From Gilliamella intestini (lineage in GTDB: Bacteria > Pseudomonadota > Gammaproteobacteria > Enterobacterales > Orbaceae): a stretch of DNA of 64,000 nucleotides. A model generated the notes under the pieces. The model worked only from the letters and a program-made list of their open reading frames with translations. It was not told where the DNA came from and made no database searches. The position numbers were made by a program, and so were the translations under genes. Positions 19,740 to 28,699 of this stretch are shown here, piece after piece. Every line of letters begins with the position of its first letter. Positions within the stretch are counted from its first letter, which is position 1. The stretch spans positions 1-64,000 of the forward strand of contig NZ_FMBA01000011.1 of NCBI RefSeq assembly GCF_900094935.1. Reading direction: 5' to 3'.

Positions 19740-21491
19740 ATGAATATATATGTTATTGAAGGTAGTAATGCAGGTCCAGTTAATGGACGTTTAGCTAAAG
19801 CTGAATTAACTTTAGCGGCAAATGCATTAAATTTGAATGTAGTTGAAAGTGCCGAGTCAGCAGATGTTATTATTGCCGTCGGTTCAGGAACTATTAGTGA
19901 TAAATCGGTGATTGGTAAAAAAGTTTATGTTGTTGATGACTTAAACCGCCTTTTTGCTAATCCAAAACAGATTTTAACTGATGCACCTAATAAAGCTGAG
20001 GTTTATCAAGCAAGCAACAATATTGCGCCAACATTAAGTAATAATACAGGTGTAAAACGCATTGTTGCGGTTACTGCTTGCCCAACAGGTGTTGCTCACA
20101 CCTTTATGGCAGCAGAAGCGATTGAAGAAGAAGCCAAAAAACGCGGTTGGTGGTGTAAAGTTGAAACCCGTGGTTCAGTTGGTGTTGGTAACGAACTCAC
20201 TCCAGAAGAAGTGGCTTCTGCCGATGTGGTTATCGCTGCTTGTGATATTGATGTTGATTTAAGCAAATTTGCAGGTAAAAAGCTTTATCGCACCAAAACA
20301 GGTCCTGCTCTGAAAAAAACAGCGCAAGAATTTGATAAAGCCTTTGAAGAAGCAACCGTATATCAACCAAACGCTAATGCTTCAGTAGCTAAATCCAATA
20401 AAGAAAAAAAAGGATTTTATCAACACCTTTTAACGGGTATTTCGTACATGTTACCAATGGTTGTTGCTGGCGGTTTGATTATTGCTCTATCATTTGCATT
20501 GGGTGAGTTTCAAGACGTATTAAAAACAGTTAAAGTCATGGAAAATGGTGTAGAAGTAATAAAACAGACATTCGTTCAAGAACTTATTGGGGAAAAACAT
20601 TTAAAAGATATTGGTGATACAGCTTTTAAACTTATGATTCCACTATTAGCTGGATATATTTCTTATTCTATTGCTGATAGACCAGGACTTGTTCCTGGAC
20701 TTGTTGGAGGAATGATAGCTGAGTCAACCAAGGCTGGGTTTTTAGGCGGTATTTTTATTGGTTATTTTGCCGGATATTTGGTTTTGCTCATGACGAGATA
20801 TCTGCGATTACCAAAAAGTATGGAAGCGTTAAAACCGATTTTGATTATTCCTTTATTAGCAACCCTAATAACAGGTCTTATGATGGAATATACAGGGATC
20901 CCTATCTCATGGTTAATGGCTTCCTTGAATTCATGGTTAGATTCGCTGAATTCAAATCCAAATACTGCTGTGCTTTTGGGGGTAATTCTAGGTGGAATGA
21001 TGTGTACTGATATGGGAGGACCTGTTAATAAAGCAGCGTATTTATTCGGAACAACATTAATTTCACAACATCAATATATGCCAATGGCAGCCATTATGGC
21101 CGGTGGAATGGTTCCACCTTTAGCAATGGGGATTGCGACACTTATTGCACGCAAAAAATTTGCTAAAGCTGAGCAAGAAAGCGGTAAAGCTTCATTAGTA
21201 TTAGGACTATGCTTTATCTCAGAAGGGGCAATTCCGTTTGCCGCTCGTGATCCATTACGCGTTATTCCATGTTGTATTATTGGTGGAGCTATCACTGGTG
21301 GTATGGCGTTAGCCTTCGGTTCACAATTAATGACGCCACATGGTGGTTTATTTGCTTTAGCAATTCCGGGGGTGGTTAAACCAGTGGTTGGCTACTTATT
21401 ATCTATTGTTGTTGGTGCAGTTATTGCAGGCGTTGCTTATGCATTGATTAAAAAAACTGAATCAGAAGCAGAAGCCGCTACTGTCGCTTAA
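19740..21491 (+). CDS. fruA: Fructose-specific PTS permease EIIB'BC
   Basis: FruA imports fructose across the inner membrane as fructose-1-phosphate. In order: an N-terminal EIIB'-like duplicate (about 1-95, lacking the phospho-Cys), the active EIIB domain with phospho-Cys114 in VTACPTGVAHTFMAAEA, and the polytopic EIIC domain from about residue 228 (YQHLLTGISYMLPMVVAGG) to the end, with ADRPGLVPGLVGGM and MGGPVNKAAY. At 583 residues it is about 20 longer than E. coli FruA (563); the extra stretch is a charged loop in EIIC near residues 261-295 (QDVLKTVKVMENGVEVIKQT). It is last in the operon, followed by a terminator. Confidence 0.97.
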   Translation: MNIYVIEGSNAGPVNGRLAKAELTLAANALNLNVVESAESADVIIAVGSGTISDKSVIGKKVYVVDDLNRLFANPKQILTDAPNKAEVYQASNNIAPTLSNNTGVKRIVAVTACPTGVAHTFMAAEAIEEEAKKRGWWCKVETRGSVGVGNELTPEEVASADVVIAACDIDVDLSKFAGKKLYRTKTGPALKKTAQEFDKAFEEATVYQPNANASVAKSNKEKKGFYQHLLTGISYMLPMVVAGGLIIALSFALGEFQDVLKTVKVMENGVEVIKQTFVQELIGEKHLKDIGDTAFKLMIPLLAGYISYSIADRPGLVPGLVGGMIAESTKAGFLGGIFIGYFAGYLVLLMTRYLRLPKSMEALKPILIIPLLATLITGLMMEYTGIPISWLMASLNSWLDSLNSNPNTAVLLGVILGGMMCTDMGGPVNKAAYLFGTTLISQHQYMPMAAIMAGGMVPPLAMGIATLIARKKFAKAEQESGKASLVLGLCFISEGAIPFAARDPLRVIPCCIIGGAITGGMALAFGSQLMTPHGGLFALAIPGVVKPVVGYLLSIVVGAVIAGVAYALIKKTESEAEAATVA

Positions 21492-21510
21492 TATTAATAA
21501 TATAAGAAAT

Positions 21511-21535
21511 GCCATCAAATGATGGCGTTTTTTTA
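21511..21535 (+). terminator. Rho-independent terminator of fruBKA
   Basis: The stem GCCATC/GATGGC with loop AAAT is followed by GTTTTTTTATT. It lies 20 nt after the fruA stop and just before the convergent LOG gene. Confidence 0.85.
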
Positions 21536-21544
21536 TTCTGTAAA

Positions 21545-22123
21545 CTACTTTTTAACCCAACGTTGCAAATCTTTAGGGATAAAGTTATCCATTTTTTGAA
21601 GCATACTTTCAGGGTTATTATCAACAATTAATGTTTTATAAAAACTATCTCGAACAAATCCTTCATTCACCGCATGTTGTAAAAAATTGAGCATAGGTTG
21701 CCAAAATTCAGCAACATTAAACAAAGCGACAGGTTTTTCATGATAACCGATTTGCATTCCCGTCCAAACTTCAAAAACTTCTTCTAGCGTACCTGTTCCG
21801 CCGGGCATTGCAACAAAACCATCGGCAAGCTCAGACAGTCTTGCTTTACGTTGATGCATATTATCCACCACCTCTAAGCGAGTAATACTATGGTGTGCAG
21901 TTTCGGCTTTGACTAAGCGTTCAGGAATAATACCAATCACTTCGCCACCATGAGCCAGTACCGCATTAGCAATAATGCCCATTAATCCCTTATTACCACC
22001 ACCATAAATTAAACGCCTATTTTGCTGAGCTAATATTTTACCCAACTGTTCGGCTTGCTCACGATATTCTGGGCGACAGCCTTCACTTGCACCACAAAAA
22101 ACACAAATATTTTTTTTCATCAA
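21545..22123 (-). CDS. LOG-family protein (nucleoside 5'-monophosphate phosphoribohydrolase-like)
   Basis: A 192-residue Rossmann-fold protein of the LOG/TIGR00730 family. The motif PGGTGTLEEVFEVWTG (about residues 107-122) holds the conserved Glu and Gly residues of the active site. YGGGNKGLMGIIANAVLAHG forms the nucleotide-binding loop. In plants and some bacteria such enzymes cleave cytokinin or adenosine monophosphates to release the base; the bacterial substrate is usually unproven. It is monocistronic and convergent with fruA. It is distinct from the larger PpnN protein at 28700, which shares the same core fold. Confidence 0.88.
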   Translation of the reverse strand: MMKKNICVFCGASEGCRPEYREQAEQLGKILAQQNRRLIYGGGNKGLMGIIANAVLAHGGEVIGIIPERLVKAETAHHSITRLEVVDNMHQRKARLSELADGFVAMPGGTGTLEEVFEVWTGMQIGYHEKPVALFNVAEFWQPMLNFLQHAVNEGFVRDSFYKTLIVDNNPESMLQKMDNFIPKDLQRWVKK

Positions 22124-22223
22124 TTTGATTTTACCTATTATGTTAGTTGCTCGCTATTTTAGCACAGTTAGCTTTTAATTTGTTTATAAGGTGAGCAATT
22201 GATTGCATTTAATATTTTATCAA

Positions 22224-22252
22224 TTGACATTGTGGTAATAGATCGTTAATAT
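22224..22252 (+). promoter_or_regulatory. Sigma-70 promoter of tRNA-Asn
   Basis: A consensus -35 TTGACA (22224-22229), a 17-bp spacer and a near-consensus -10 TAATAT (22247-22252). The expected start near 22259 leaves about 10 nt before the mature tRNA. Confidence 0.85.
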
Positions 22253-22268
22253 TTTGCCTGTTAAGTGT

Positions 22269-22344
22269 TCCTCCATAGTTCAGTCGGTAGAACGGCGGAC
22301 TGTTAATCCGTATGTCACAGGTTCGAGTCCTGTTGGAGGAGCCA
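22269..22344 (+). tRNA. tRNA-Asn (anticodon GTT)
   Basis: A 76-nt cloverleaf with the acceptor stem TCCTCCA paired with TGGAGGA, discriminator G and encoded CCA. The D-arm contains GTTCAGTCGGTAGAAC, the anticodon GTT is at 22302-22304, and the T-arm contains GTTCGAGTC. The sequence is almost identical to E. coli tRNA-Asn apart from compensated changes in the acceptor and T stems. Confidence 0.97.
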
Positions 22345-22360
22345 ACTGCCGAATTGTTAA

Positions 22361-22385
22361 AACCTGCTTATAGCAGGTTTTTTTA
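22361..22385 (+). terminator. Rho-independent terminator after tRNA-Asn
   Basis: The stem AACCTGC/GCAGGTT with a short TTATA loop is followed by TTTTTAT, 16 nt beyond the tRNA. Confidence 0.85.
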
Positions 22386-22450
22386 TTTCCTAAATAATCA
22401 CTTGTTTATATTTAAATGCCAAGCTACTGGTTTAGATCATTTCTATAAAA

Positions 22451-23215
22451 TCAACGATGATTTAGATATAATGCATCTAAAATATATCGTAATTGGTTAA
22501 CATCCAATTGTCCAGGTGCTGATGCATTTTTAGCTGCCCCAAAGGTCATTGCTGAACCAAATGTAGTTCCTGCAATGCGACTAATCACCCCAAGCCCTGC
22601 CATAGACATGGTAACAATTGGTTTTATTGCATATTTTTCGTTCATTTCTGTGGTGGCGGCAAGTAAAGTTAAAACATCATCCGTTGTTTGTGGCATAACG
22701 GCAATTTTAGGAATATCCGCGCCTAAATCTTGCATTTTTTTTAATCGATTAATAATTTCGCTTTTTGGCGGTGTTTTTTCAAAATCGTGGTTTGATGCTA
22801 CAATAAAGATCTGATTGTTATGGGCAATATCAATAATATCTTCTACATAATCATCACCAATAAATGCTTCAACATCAATTAGATCAACAAGCCCACTACA
22901 GGCCATATCTTTATTTAATTGAATATAAGAGGATAACGGCCAAGGTTTTACTCCACCTTCGTTTGCCGTTCTAAAGGTGAATAAAAGGGGTTTATTGGGT
23001 AATAGATCTGTTATTTTTTTAGCCACTTGTTTGACAGCCAAAATATTATCAACTTGGGTAAAATGATCAACTCGCCATTCTAAAACATCAAAATCAATTT
23101 TTTGCAAAAATAGAGCTTCATCGATTAATTCTGCTTCATTTTTGCCGACAATCGGTACAATAATTTTAGGTGCTCCAACGCCGATCTCAAGTTGTTTGAT
23201 AGTAACTGTTTTCAT
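22451..23215 (-). CDS. aroD: 3-dehydroquinate dehydratase, type I
   Basis: AroD dehydrates 3-dehydroquinate to 3-dehydroshikimate (shikimate pathway, cytoplasm) through a Schiff base. The 254-residue protein has the type I landmarks DFDVLEWRVDH, LLFTFRTANEGG, the catalytic His143 in SNHDF and the Schiff-base Lys170 in DIPKIAVMPQ; both residues sit at the numbers known from the Salmonella enzyme. MSMAGLGVISRIAG and ASAPGQLDVNQLR complete the family pattern. It stands alone on the minus strand, convergent with the tRNA and divergent from the antiporter gene. Confidence 0.97.
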   Translation of the reverse strand: MKTVTIKQLEIGVGAPKIIVPIVGKNEAELIDEALFLQKIDFDVLEWRVDHFTQVDNILAVKQVAKKITDLLPNKPLLFTFRTANEGGVKPWPLSSYIQLNKDMACSGLVDLIDVEAFIGDDYVEDIIDIAHNNQIFIVASNHDFEKTPPKSEIINRLKKMQDLGADIPKIAVMPQTTDDVLTLLAATTEMNEKYAIKPIVTMSMAGLGVISRIAGTTFGSAMTFGAAKNASAPGQLDVNQLRYILDALYLNHR

Positions 23216-23413
23216 TTTATACCTTGTTAGCTAAAAAATTCTGTTAATAAGTGGTAATTTTATCTTGTTTTGATTTTGTATTAAATAAAACTATAGAATA
23301 AAGTTAATGTGTGTAATCTGATAAGATTTATTAACTCTTATACACTATTAATTGCACTTTCACTATGTATTGCCTAGAATAATAAACTTCGCTTCTTAAT
23401 AAAGAATCTATTT

Positions 23414-24757
23414 ATGAATACGATGCTTGATTTGTTCTCGTCAATAAATGCTGTTGTGATAGCGGTAATTTGTATGTTAATTTTGTCTCTTTGCCGTGTT
23501 CATGTGGTAATTAGCTTAATTATTGGGGCATTTGTTGGCGGTTTATTTAGCCATTTATCGTTAAAAGAAACGATTGATGCTTTTAATACCGGTATTAGTA
23601 ATGGCGCTAATATTGCATTATCTTACGCTATGCTTGGTGCTTTTGCAGTGGCAATATCAAAATCGGGTTTACCTGAGCTATTGGCTGATAAAGCAATACA
23701 ACAGCTGACCACAAGTAACGCTAAAAAACGCATTAAATGGTTATTAATTATTATTATTGCACTTGTTAGTATTTCTTCACAAAATGTTATTCCGATTCAT
23801 ATCGCTTTTATACCGCTTTTAATTCCGCCACTTTTATATGTAATGTCGAAATTACAACTCGATAGGCGAATGATTGCTTGTATTATGACATTTGGGCTAA
23901 TTACGCCATATATGTTTTTACCCGTTGGCTTTGGTAACATCTTTTTAAATCAAATTTTATTAAAAAATATTACTACATCAGGAATGGATGTAAGTCATGT
24001 CAATGTAATGCACGCCATGGCTATTCCTGCATTAGGTATGTTTGTAGGTTTATTATGGGCGATTTTTGTGAGCTATCGTAAACCGCGTGAATACAAGCTT
24101 ATCCATGAACAGACAAATCTTGATGCGTTAAACAATGTAAATAAGCGTTCACTTATTGTTTCATTATTGGCGATTATTCTATCTTTTACTGTTCAACTTT
24201 ATACTGGTTCAATGATTTTAGGTGCCTTAATTGGTTTTATTTGCTTTATTGTGTCGGGTTCGATTAAATGGGGTGAAGCTGATGGCGTTTTTACGGACGG
24301 CATCAAAATGATGGCTATGATTGGGTTTGTAATGATTTCAGCGCAAGGTTTTGCCGAAGTGTTAAAGCAGACTCATGAAATAGAACCTTTGGTTAATAAC
24401 AGTGCAGCATTATTTGCTGGTAATAAAGTGATTGCCGCTTTTGTGATGATGCTAATTGGGCTGGTTATTACATTAGGTATTGGATCTTCATTTTCGACAG
24501 TTCCTATCATTGCTGCAGTATATGTCCCACTTTGTGTACAACTCGGTTTTTCACCAATTGCCACCGTATGCTTAATTGGTGCATCTGGCGCAATTGGGGA
24601 TGCAGGATCTCCACCATCTGATACGATTTTGGCAACCTCAGCAGGGCTTAATAGTGATGGGCAACATGACCATATTCGCGATAGTGTTATTCCTACATTT
24701 ACCCATTTTAATATTCCTTTATTTATTGCGGGTTGGATTGGATCGTTAATTTTATAA
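23414..24757 (+). CDS. Na+/H+ antiporter-like inner-membrane transporter (NhaC/ion-transporter superfamily)
   Basis: A 447-residue polytopic membrane protein with about 11-12 hydrophobic segments, starting after a short leader (MNTMLDLFSSINAVVIAVI). The segments GISNGANIALSYAMLGAFAVAI and IGASGAIGDAGSPPSDTILA are typical of a Haemophilus/Vibrio group annotated as Na+/H+ antiporter family. Members of the wider superfamily also move amino acids or dicarboxylates, so ion specificity is inference. A second Met (MLDLF) three codons in could be the real start. It stands alone; no regulatory site was recognised upstream. Confidence 0.8.
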   Translation: MNTMLDLFSSINAVVIAVICMLILSLCRVHVVISLIIGAFVGGLFSHLSLKETIDAFNTGISNGANIALSYAMLGAFAVAISKSGLPELLADKAIQQLTTSNAKKRIKWLLIIIIALVSISSQNVIPIHIAFIPLLIPPLLYVMSKLQLDRRMIACIMTFGLITPYMFLPVGFGNIFLNQILLKNITTSGMDVSHVNVMHAMAIPALGMFVGLLWAIFVSYRKPREYKLIHEQTNLDALNNVNKRSLIVSLLAIILSFTVQLYTGSMILGALIGFICFIVSGSIKWGEADGVFTDGIKMMAMIGFVMISAQGFAEVLKQTHEIEPLVNNSAALFAGNKVIAAFVMMLIGLVITLGIGSSFSTVPIIAAVYVPLCVQLGFSPIATVCLIGASGAIGDAGSPPSDTILATSAGLNSDGQHDHIRDSVIPTFTHFNIPLFIAGWIGSLIL

Positions 24758-24799
24758 TCAACGTTATATTTAATTTTTGTCGTTTAGGTCATTATTATT

Positions 24800-26089
24800 A
24801 TGAATAATCAATCACACAAAAATATTCGTGTAGTTTGTGCCCAAGCTATTTTTAACGTGTTAGAGGAGGGGCAATCACTAAGTGCCACCTTAACAACACT
24901 TAATCATAAAATAGTTGATAAAGATAAGGCGTTAGTACAAGAAATCTGTTTTGGTGTGATGCGCGTATTACCCGAACTTAATTTTTATATTCATACCTTG
25001 ATGAGTAAAGTGTTAACGGGTAAAAATAGAATTTTACATGACCTATTGTTAGTGGGTATTTACCAGATTCTTTATACCCGTATTCCAGCACATGCGGCAG
25101 TCGGTGAGACAGTTAATGCGGTCAATACTCTCAAAAAAACACAGCTTAAAGGGGTTGTAAATGGTGTATTGCGTGAGTTTTTGCGCCAACAAACATCATT
25201 ACAACAACAATTTACACAAGACAGCAAGCAACAAAATCAGCAGACACTGCACCCAAGTTGGTTGTTAACACGGCTTAAACAGGCTTATCCAAAGCAGTGG
25301 CAAGCTATTGTTAATGCAAATAATCAAAAACCACCAATGTGGTTGAGGGTAAATCTTAATCAACACTTAGTAAGTGAGTACCAACAATTACTTGCCAAAG
25401 ATGACATAGAATCAGAAACCTTTGCGGATATACCTTCCGCAATTAGGTTAATAACACCCGTTAATGTGGCAAAATTACCTGATTTTGCAAAGGGTGCTGT
25501 CACAGTGCAAGACCTATCAGCGCAATATGCTGCGTATTTATTAGCGCCACAAAATGGCGAACAAATTTTAGATATGTGCGCAGCACCTGGTGGTAAAACC
25601 ACACATATTTTAGAAGTTGCTCCAAAAGCACAAGTTTTAGCGGTGGATATTGAGCCTAGCCGAGTGAAGCGCATTCACGAAAATTTAACTCGATTAAACT
25701 TACATGCCGAAGTTAAAGTTGGTGATGGATTAACCCCAGAACTATGGTGTGAAGGGCAACAATTTGATCGCATTTTACTTGATGCGCCTTGTTCAGCAAC
25801 AGGCGTTATCCGCCGTCATCCCGATATAAAATGGTTACGCCGAGATAGTGATATCATGCAGTTGACCGAATTACAATACGCTATTTTAACTAAAATCTGG
25901 GTTTATTTAAAAACTGGTGGTACTTTGGTTTATGCCACTTGTTCAATCCTACCAGACGAAAATAAATTACAAATTGAGCGTTTTTTGCATGAAAACACCA
26001 GCGCCAAATTACAAGGTGAAATTAAACAATTTTTACCTACTGAAAATGGTGGTGATGGTTTCTTTTATGCAGTATTAAAGAAAGTATAA
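24800..26089 (+). CDS. rsmB: 16S rRNA (cytosine-967-C5)-methyltransferase
   Basis: RsmB methylates C967 of 16S rRNA using S-adenosylmethionine. The 429 residues comprise an N-terminal NusB-like RNA-binding domain (about 1-140, [16 protein letters not shown]) and a C-terminal Rossmann methyltransferase with [15 protein letters not shown] (SAM site), [20 protein letters not shown] with the catalytic-pair Cys, and the second cysteine in [12 protein letters not shown]. The length equals that of E. coli RsmB (429). The E. coli gene follows fmt; here no fmt or def precedes it. Dispersed-repeat copy B follows 12 nt after the stop. Confidence 0.96.
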   Translation: MNNQSHKNIRVVCAQAIFNVLEEGQSLSATLTTLNHKIVDKDKALVQEICFGVMRVLPELNFYIHTLMSKVLTGKNRILHDLLLVGIYQILYTRIPAHAAVGETVNAVNTLKKTQLKGVVNGVLREFLRQQTSLQQQFTQDSKQQNQQTLHPSWLLTRLKQAYPKQWQAIVNANNQKPPMWLRVNLNQHLVSEYQQLLAKDDIESETFADIPSAIRLITPVNVAKLPDFAKGAVTVQDLSAQYAAYLLAPQNGEQILDMCAAPGGKTTHILEVAPKAQVLAVDIEPSRVKRIHENLTRLNLHAEVKVGDGLTPELWCEGQQFDRILLDAPCSATGVIRRHPDIKWLRRDSDIMQLTELQYAILTKIWVYLKTGGTLVYATCSILPDENKLQIERFLHENTSAKLQGEIKQFLPTENGGDGFFYAVLKKV

Positions 26090-26100
26090 TTTTCCCTTTT

Positions 26101-26160
26101 ATTTTTGTTAAAAAGTTTCAGGTAACTATGTGTTTAAGTATAAAAAACTAAAAAAATCAC
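26101..26160 (+). repeat. Dispersed ~50-bp repeat, copy B
   Basis: Carries the longest form of the element: ATTTTTGTTAAAAAGTTTCAGG followed by a TAACTA-GTGTTTAAGTATAAAAA tail (two parts of one continuous block). It is about 90% identical in the core to copy A (5068) and shares the first 22 bases exactly with the inverse of copy C (40019 downward). It lies between rsmB and serB. Confidence 0.6.
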
Positions 26161-26235
26161 ACAATCCTAATTTGGACAATCTTTAGTAGTTGTGATAAAT
26201 TTTGGGCTTGTTTTATCTTATAAAGATGTTCAGAT

Positions 26236-27210
26236 ATGGCTTATACTCTCACCTACAATGATTTACCTGAAAATATCCAACATTGGCAAGGTTTACCGCT
26301 GTCATTAAATGGCTGTGAAGTGGTTCCTTTAGATTATAATGCAGGTAAAACAGGCTGGATTATTTATGGTAAAAAGTTAAATAAAACAGTCTTATCAAAA
26401 TTCCAAGATCAACTTGCTATGCCAATGGTGATTGTTTCATCATGGAAAATCAAAACTTATCAGATTGTTCGTATTGCCGGGGTGATACCTAAAAAAGCTA
26501 AATCGATATCATTAGCATTAGGTATTGATGTTGCCCCAATCGATAATTTACCCACGCTACGATCACCTGGATTATTGGTTATGGATATGGATTCGACGGC
26601 GATCGGTATTGAATGTATTGATGAGCTTGCTAAATTGCAGGGTGTTGGTGAGCAAGTTGCAGCGGTAACTGAACAAGCGATGCGAGGTGAACTTGATTTT
26701 GCTACGAGTTTGCGAAAACGTGTGGCAACCTTAAAAGGGGCGCATCAAGCTATTTTAGATCAAGTTAAAGATAATTTACCACTTACTCCTGGGCTTACTT
26801 ATTTAGTAAAAGAACTGCATAAAAAAAATTGGCATGTAGCTATTGCCTCAGGCGGTTTTACCTATTTTGCGGATCATTTAAAGCAAAAGTTAAAATTAGT
26901 TGACGTTTATGCTAATGAATTAGAAATCAAACATGGTAAATTAACCGGTAAAGTTTCTGGTCAAATTGTTGATGCAAAATATAAAGCAAGGACATTACAA
27001 CAATTAGCAGCCTCATTGGAAATTCCCATTGAACAAACTGTCGCAATTGGTGATGGAGCCAATGATTTGATGATGATTCGTATTGCTGGTCTAGGCGTTG
27101 CTTATCATGGTAAGCCTAAAGTTGTCGAAAAGGCACGAATTAGTATTAATTATGCTGATTTAACTGGATTATGGTGCATTTTATCAACCAGTTTATTAAG
27201 CGAAGGTTAG
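26236..27210 (+). CDS. serB: Phosphoserine phosphatase
   Basis: SerB removes phosphate from L-phosphoserine, the last step of serine synthesis. It is a cytoplasmic HAD hydrolase of 324 residues (E. coli 322) with an N-terminal ACT-like extension and a C-terminal catalytic domain. Visible motifs: DMDSTAIGIECIDE with the phosphorylated Asp, IASGGFTYFADHL (motif II Ser), and GDGANDLMMIRIAGLGVAY (motif IV). It is followed 9 nt later by radA, the same serB-radA pair as in E. coli; nadR, third in E. coli, is absent here. Confidence 0.97.
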   Translation: MAYTLTYNDLPENIQHWQGLPLSLNGCEVVPLDYNAGKTGWIIYGKKLNKTVLSKFQDQLAMPMVIVSSWKIKTYQIVRIAGVIPKKAKSISLALGIDVAPIDNLPTLRSPGLLVMDMDSTAIGIECIDELAKLQGVGEQVAAVTEQAMRGELDFATSLRKRVATLKGAHQAILDQVKDNLPLTPGLTYLVKELHKKNWHVAIASGGFTYFADHLKQKLKLVDVYANELEIKHGKLTGKVSGQIVDAKYKARTLQQLAASLEIPIEQTVAIGDGANDLMMIRIAGLGVAYHGKPKVVEKARISINYADLTGLWCILSTSLLSEG

Positions 27211-27219
27211 GAGATTAAA

Positions 27220-28599
27220 TTGGCAAAAGCAGTAAAACGTGCTTATGTTTGTAATGATTGCGGAGCAGATTACCCGCGTTGGCAAGGGCAATGTAGCTCA
27301 TGTCATGCTTGGAACACCATTACAGAAGTTAGGCTTGCAAGCACCTCTTCACGTAATGATAGATTAACGGGTTATGCAGGTAGCGTGATTGGGCAAGCTA
27401 AAATTCAAAAATTGTCCGAAATCAGTTTAGAGGCTCTGCCAAGATTTTCAACCGGTTTTTCAGAATTTGATCGTGTGCTTGGCGGTGGTGTCGTACCGGG
27501 AAGTGCCATTCTCATAGGGGGAAATCCCGGGGCAGGTAAAAGTACACTGTTACTGCAAACCATGAGTAAGCTCTCTTCGCAAATGAATACACTTTATGTT
27601 ACTGGTGAAGAATCGCTCCAACAAGTGGCGATGCGTGCCCATCGTTTAGGGTTACCCGCTGATAATATCAATATGCTATCTGAAACAAGCATTGAACAAA
27701 TATGCTTACTTGCCGATCAATCGCAACCTAAACTGATGGTGATTGACTCAATTCAAGTTATGCACTTAACTGATATCCAATCGTCCCCCGGCAGTGTTGC
27801 GCAAGTGCGTGAAACAGCAGCTTATTTAACACGTTTTGCCAAAACTAAAGGCATTGCTATTATTATGGTTGGACATGTCACCAAAGATGGCTCACTCGCA
27901 GGGCCGAAAGTGCTTGAACATTGCATTGACTGTTCTGTCTTATTAGATGGTGATGGAGATTCACGTTTTAGAACGTTACGAAGCCATAAAAACCGTTTTG
28001 GTGCCGTGAATGAACTTGGAGTGTTTGCTATGACTGAACAAGGTCTAAAAGAGGTCAGCAATCCATCTGCCATCTTTTTAAGCCGTGGTGATGAAATGCT
28101 ACCGGGTAGTTCGATAATGGTATTGTGGGAAGGAACACGTCCATTACTGGTTGAAATTCAAGCTCTTGTTGATCACTCTATGTATGGTAATCCACGACGT
28201 GTAACAGTCGGATTAGATCAAAACCGACTTGCATTATTACTTGCGGTATTACACAGGCATGGTGGGCTACAAATGGCCGATCAAGATATTTTTGTTAATG
28301 TTGTTGGTGGTGTTAAAGTTACCGAAACCAGTGCAGATTTGGCATTAATTTCGGCTTTAGTATCTAGTTTTCGTAATCGTCCTTTACCGCAAGATATCGT
28401 TATTTTTGGCGAGATTGGACTGGGTGGCGAAATTCGCCCAGTACCGAGCGGACAAGAACGTATCTCTGAAGCGGCTAAACATGGTTTTAAAAAAGCAATC
28501 GTACCTATTGCCAATATGCCGAAGAAGAAGCCCGAAAATATGCAGATTTTTGCAGTTAAAAAAGTGTCAGAAGCACTAGATATTTTAGGTGATTTTTAA
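27220..28599 (+). CDS. radA: DNA repair protein RadA
   Basis: RadA is a RecA-like, DnaB-type ATPase that promotes branch migration in recombinational repair. It starts with TTG at 27220, 7 nt after TAGGAG; the resulting MAKAVKRAYVCNDCGADYPRW aligns end to end with E. coli RadA. Domains in order: a C4 zinc finger (CNDC...CSSC, residues 11-29), the RecA-like core with Walker A GGNPGAGKST, the RadA-specific KNRFG motif (SHKNRFGAVNELG), and a C-terminal Lon-protease-like domain (SGQERISEAAKHGFKKAIVP). 459 residues, about the usual 460. Forms an operon with serB. Confidence 0.97.
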   Translation: MAKAVKRAYVCNDCGADYPRWQGQCSSCHAWNTITEVRLASTSSRNDRLTGYAGSVIGQAKIQKLSEISLEALPRFSTGFSEFDRVLGGGVVPGSAILIGGNPGAGKSTLLLQTMSKLSSQMNTLYVTGEESLQQVAMRAHRLGLPADNINMLSETSIEQICLLADQSQPKLMVIDSIQVMHLTDIQSSPGSVAQVRETAAYLTRFAKTKGIAIIMVGHVTKDGSLAGPKVLEHCIDCSVLLDGDGDSRFRTLRSHKNRFGAVNELGVFAMTEQGLKEVSNPSAIFLSRGDEMLPGSSIMVLWEGTRPLLVEIQALVDHSMYGNPRRVTVGLDQNRLALLLAVLHRHGGLQMADQDIFVNVVGGVKVTETSADLALISALVSSFRNRPLPQDIVIFGEIGLGGEIRPVPSGQERISEAAKHGFKKAIVPIANMPKKKPENMQIFAVKKVSEALDILGDF

Positions 28600-28627
28600 A
28601 AACCGTATAAAAGAGTAATAGTTAAAA

Positions 28628-28659
28628 TTAATCCGCCAATAAGATTATCGGCGGATTAA
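28628..28659. terminator. Bidirectional hairpin between radA and ppnN
   Basis: A perfect 10-bp stem, TTAATCCGCC with GGCGGATTAA, around a 12-nt loop, between the convergent stops of radA and ppnN. The flanking T/A runs are weak, so it may end either transcript only in part. Confidence 0.65.
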
Positions 28660-28699
28660 AGTTGGATTCAATTTTTGTTAAAAGGGTTAATATTATTAT

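Noticed and set aside
28668-28690. ATTTTTGTTAAAA after the radA hairpin as a fourth copy of the dispersed repeat
   Set aside because: Only 13 A/T-rich bases match and the GTTTCAGG core is absent.
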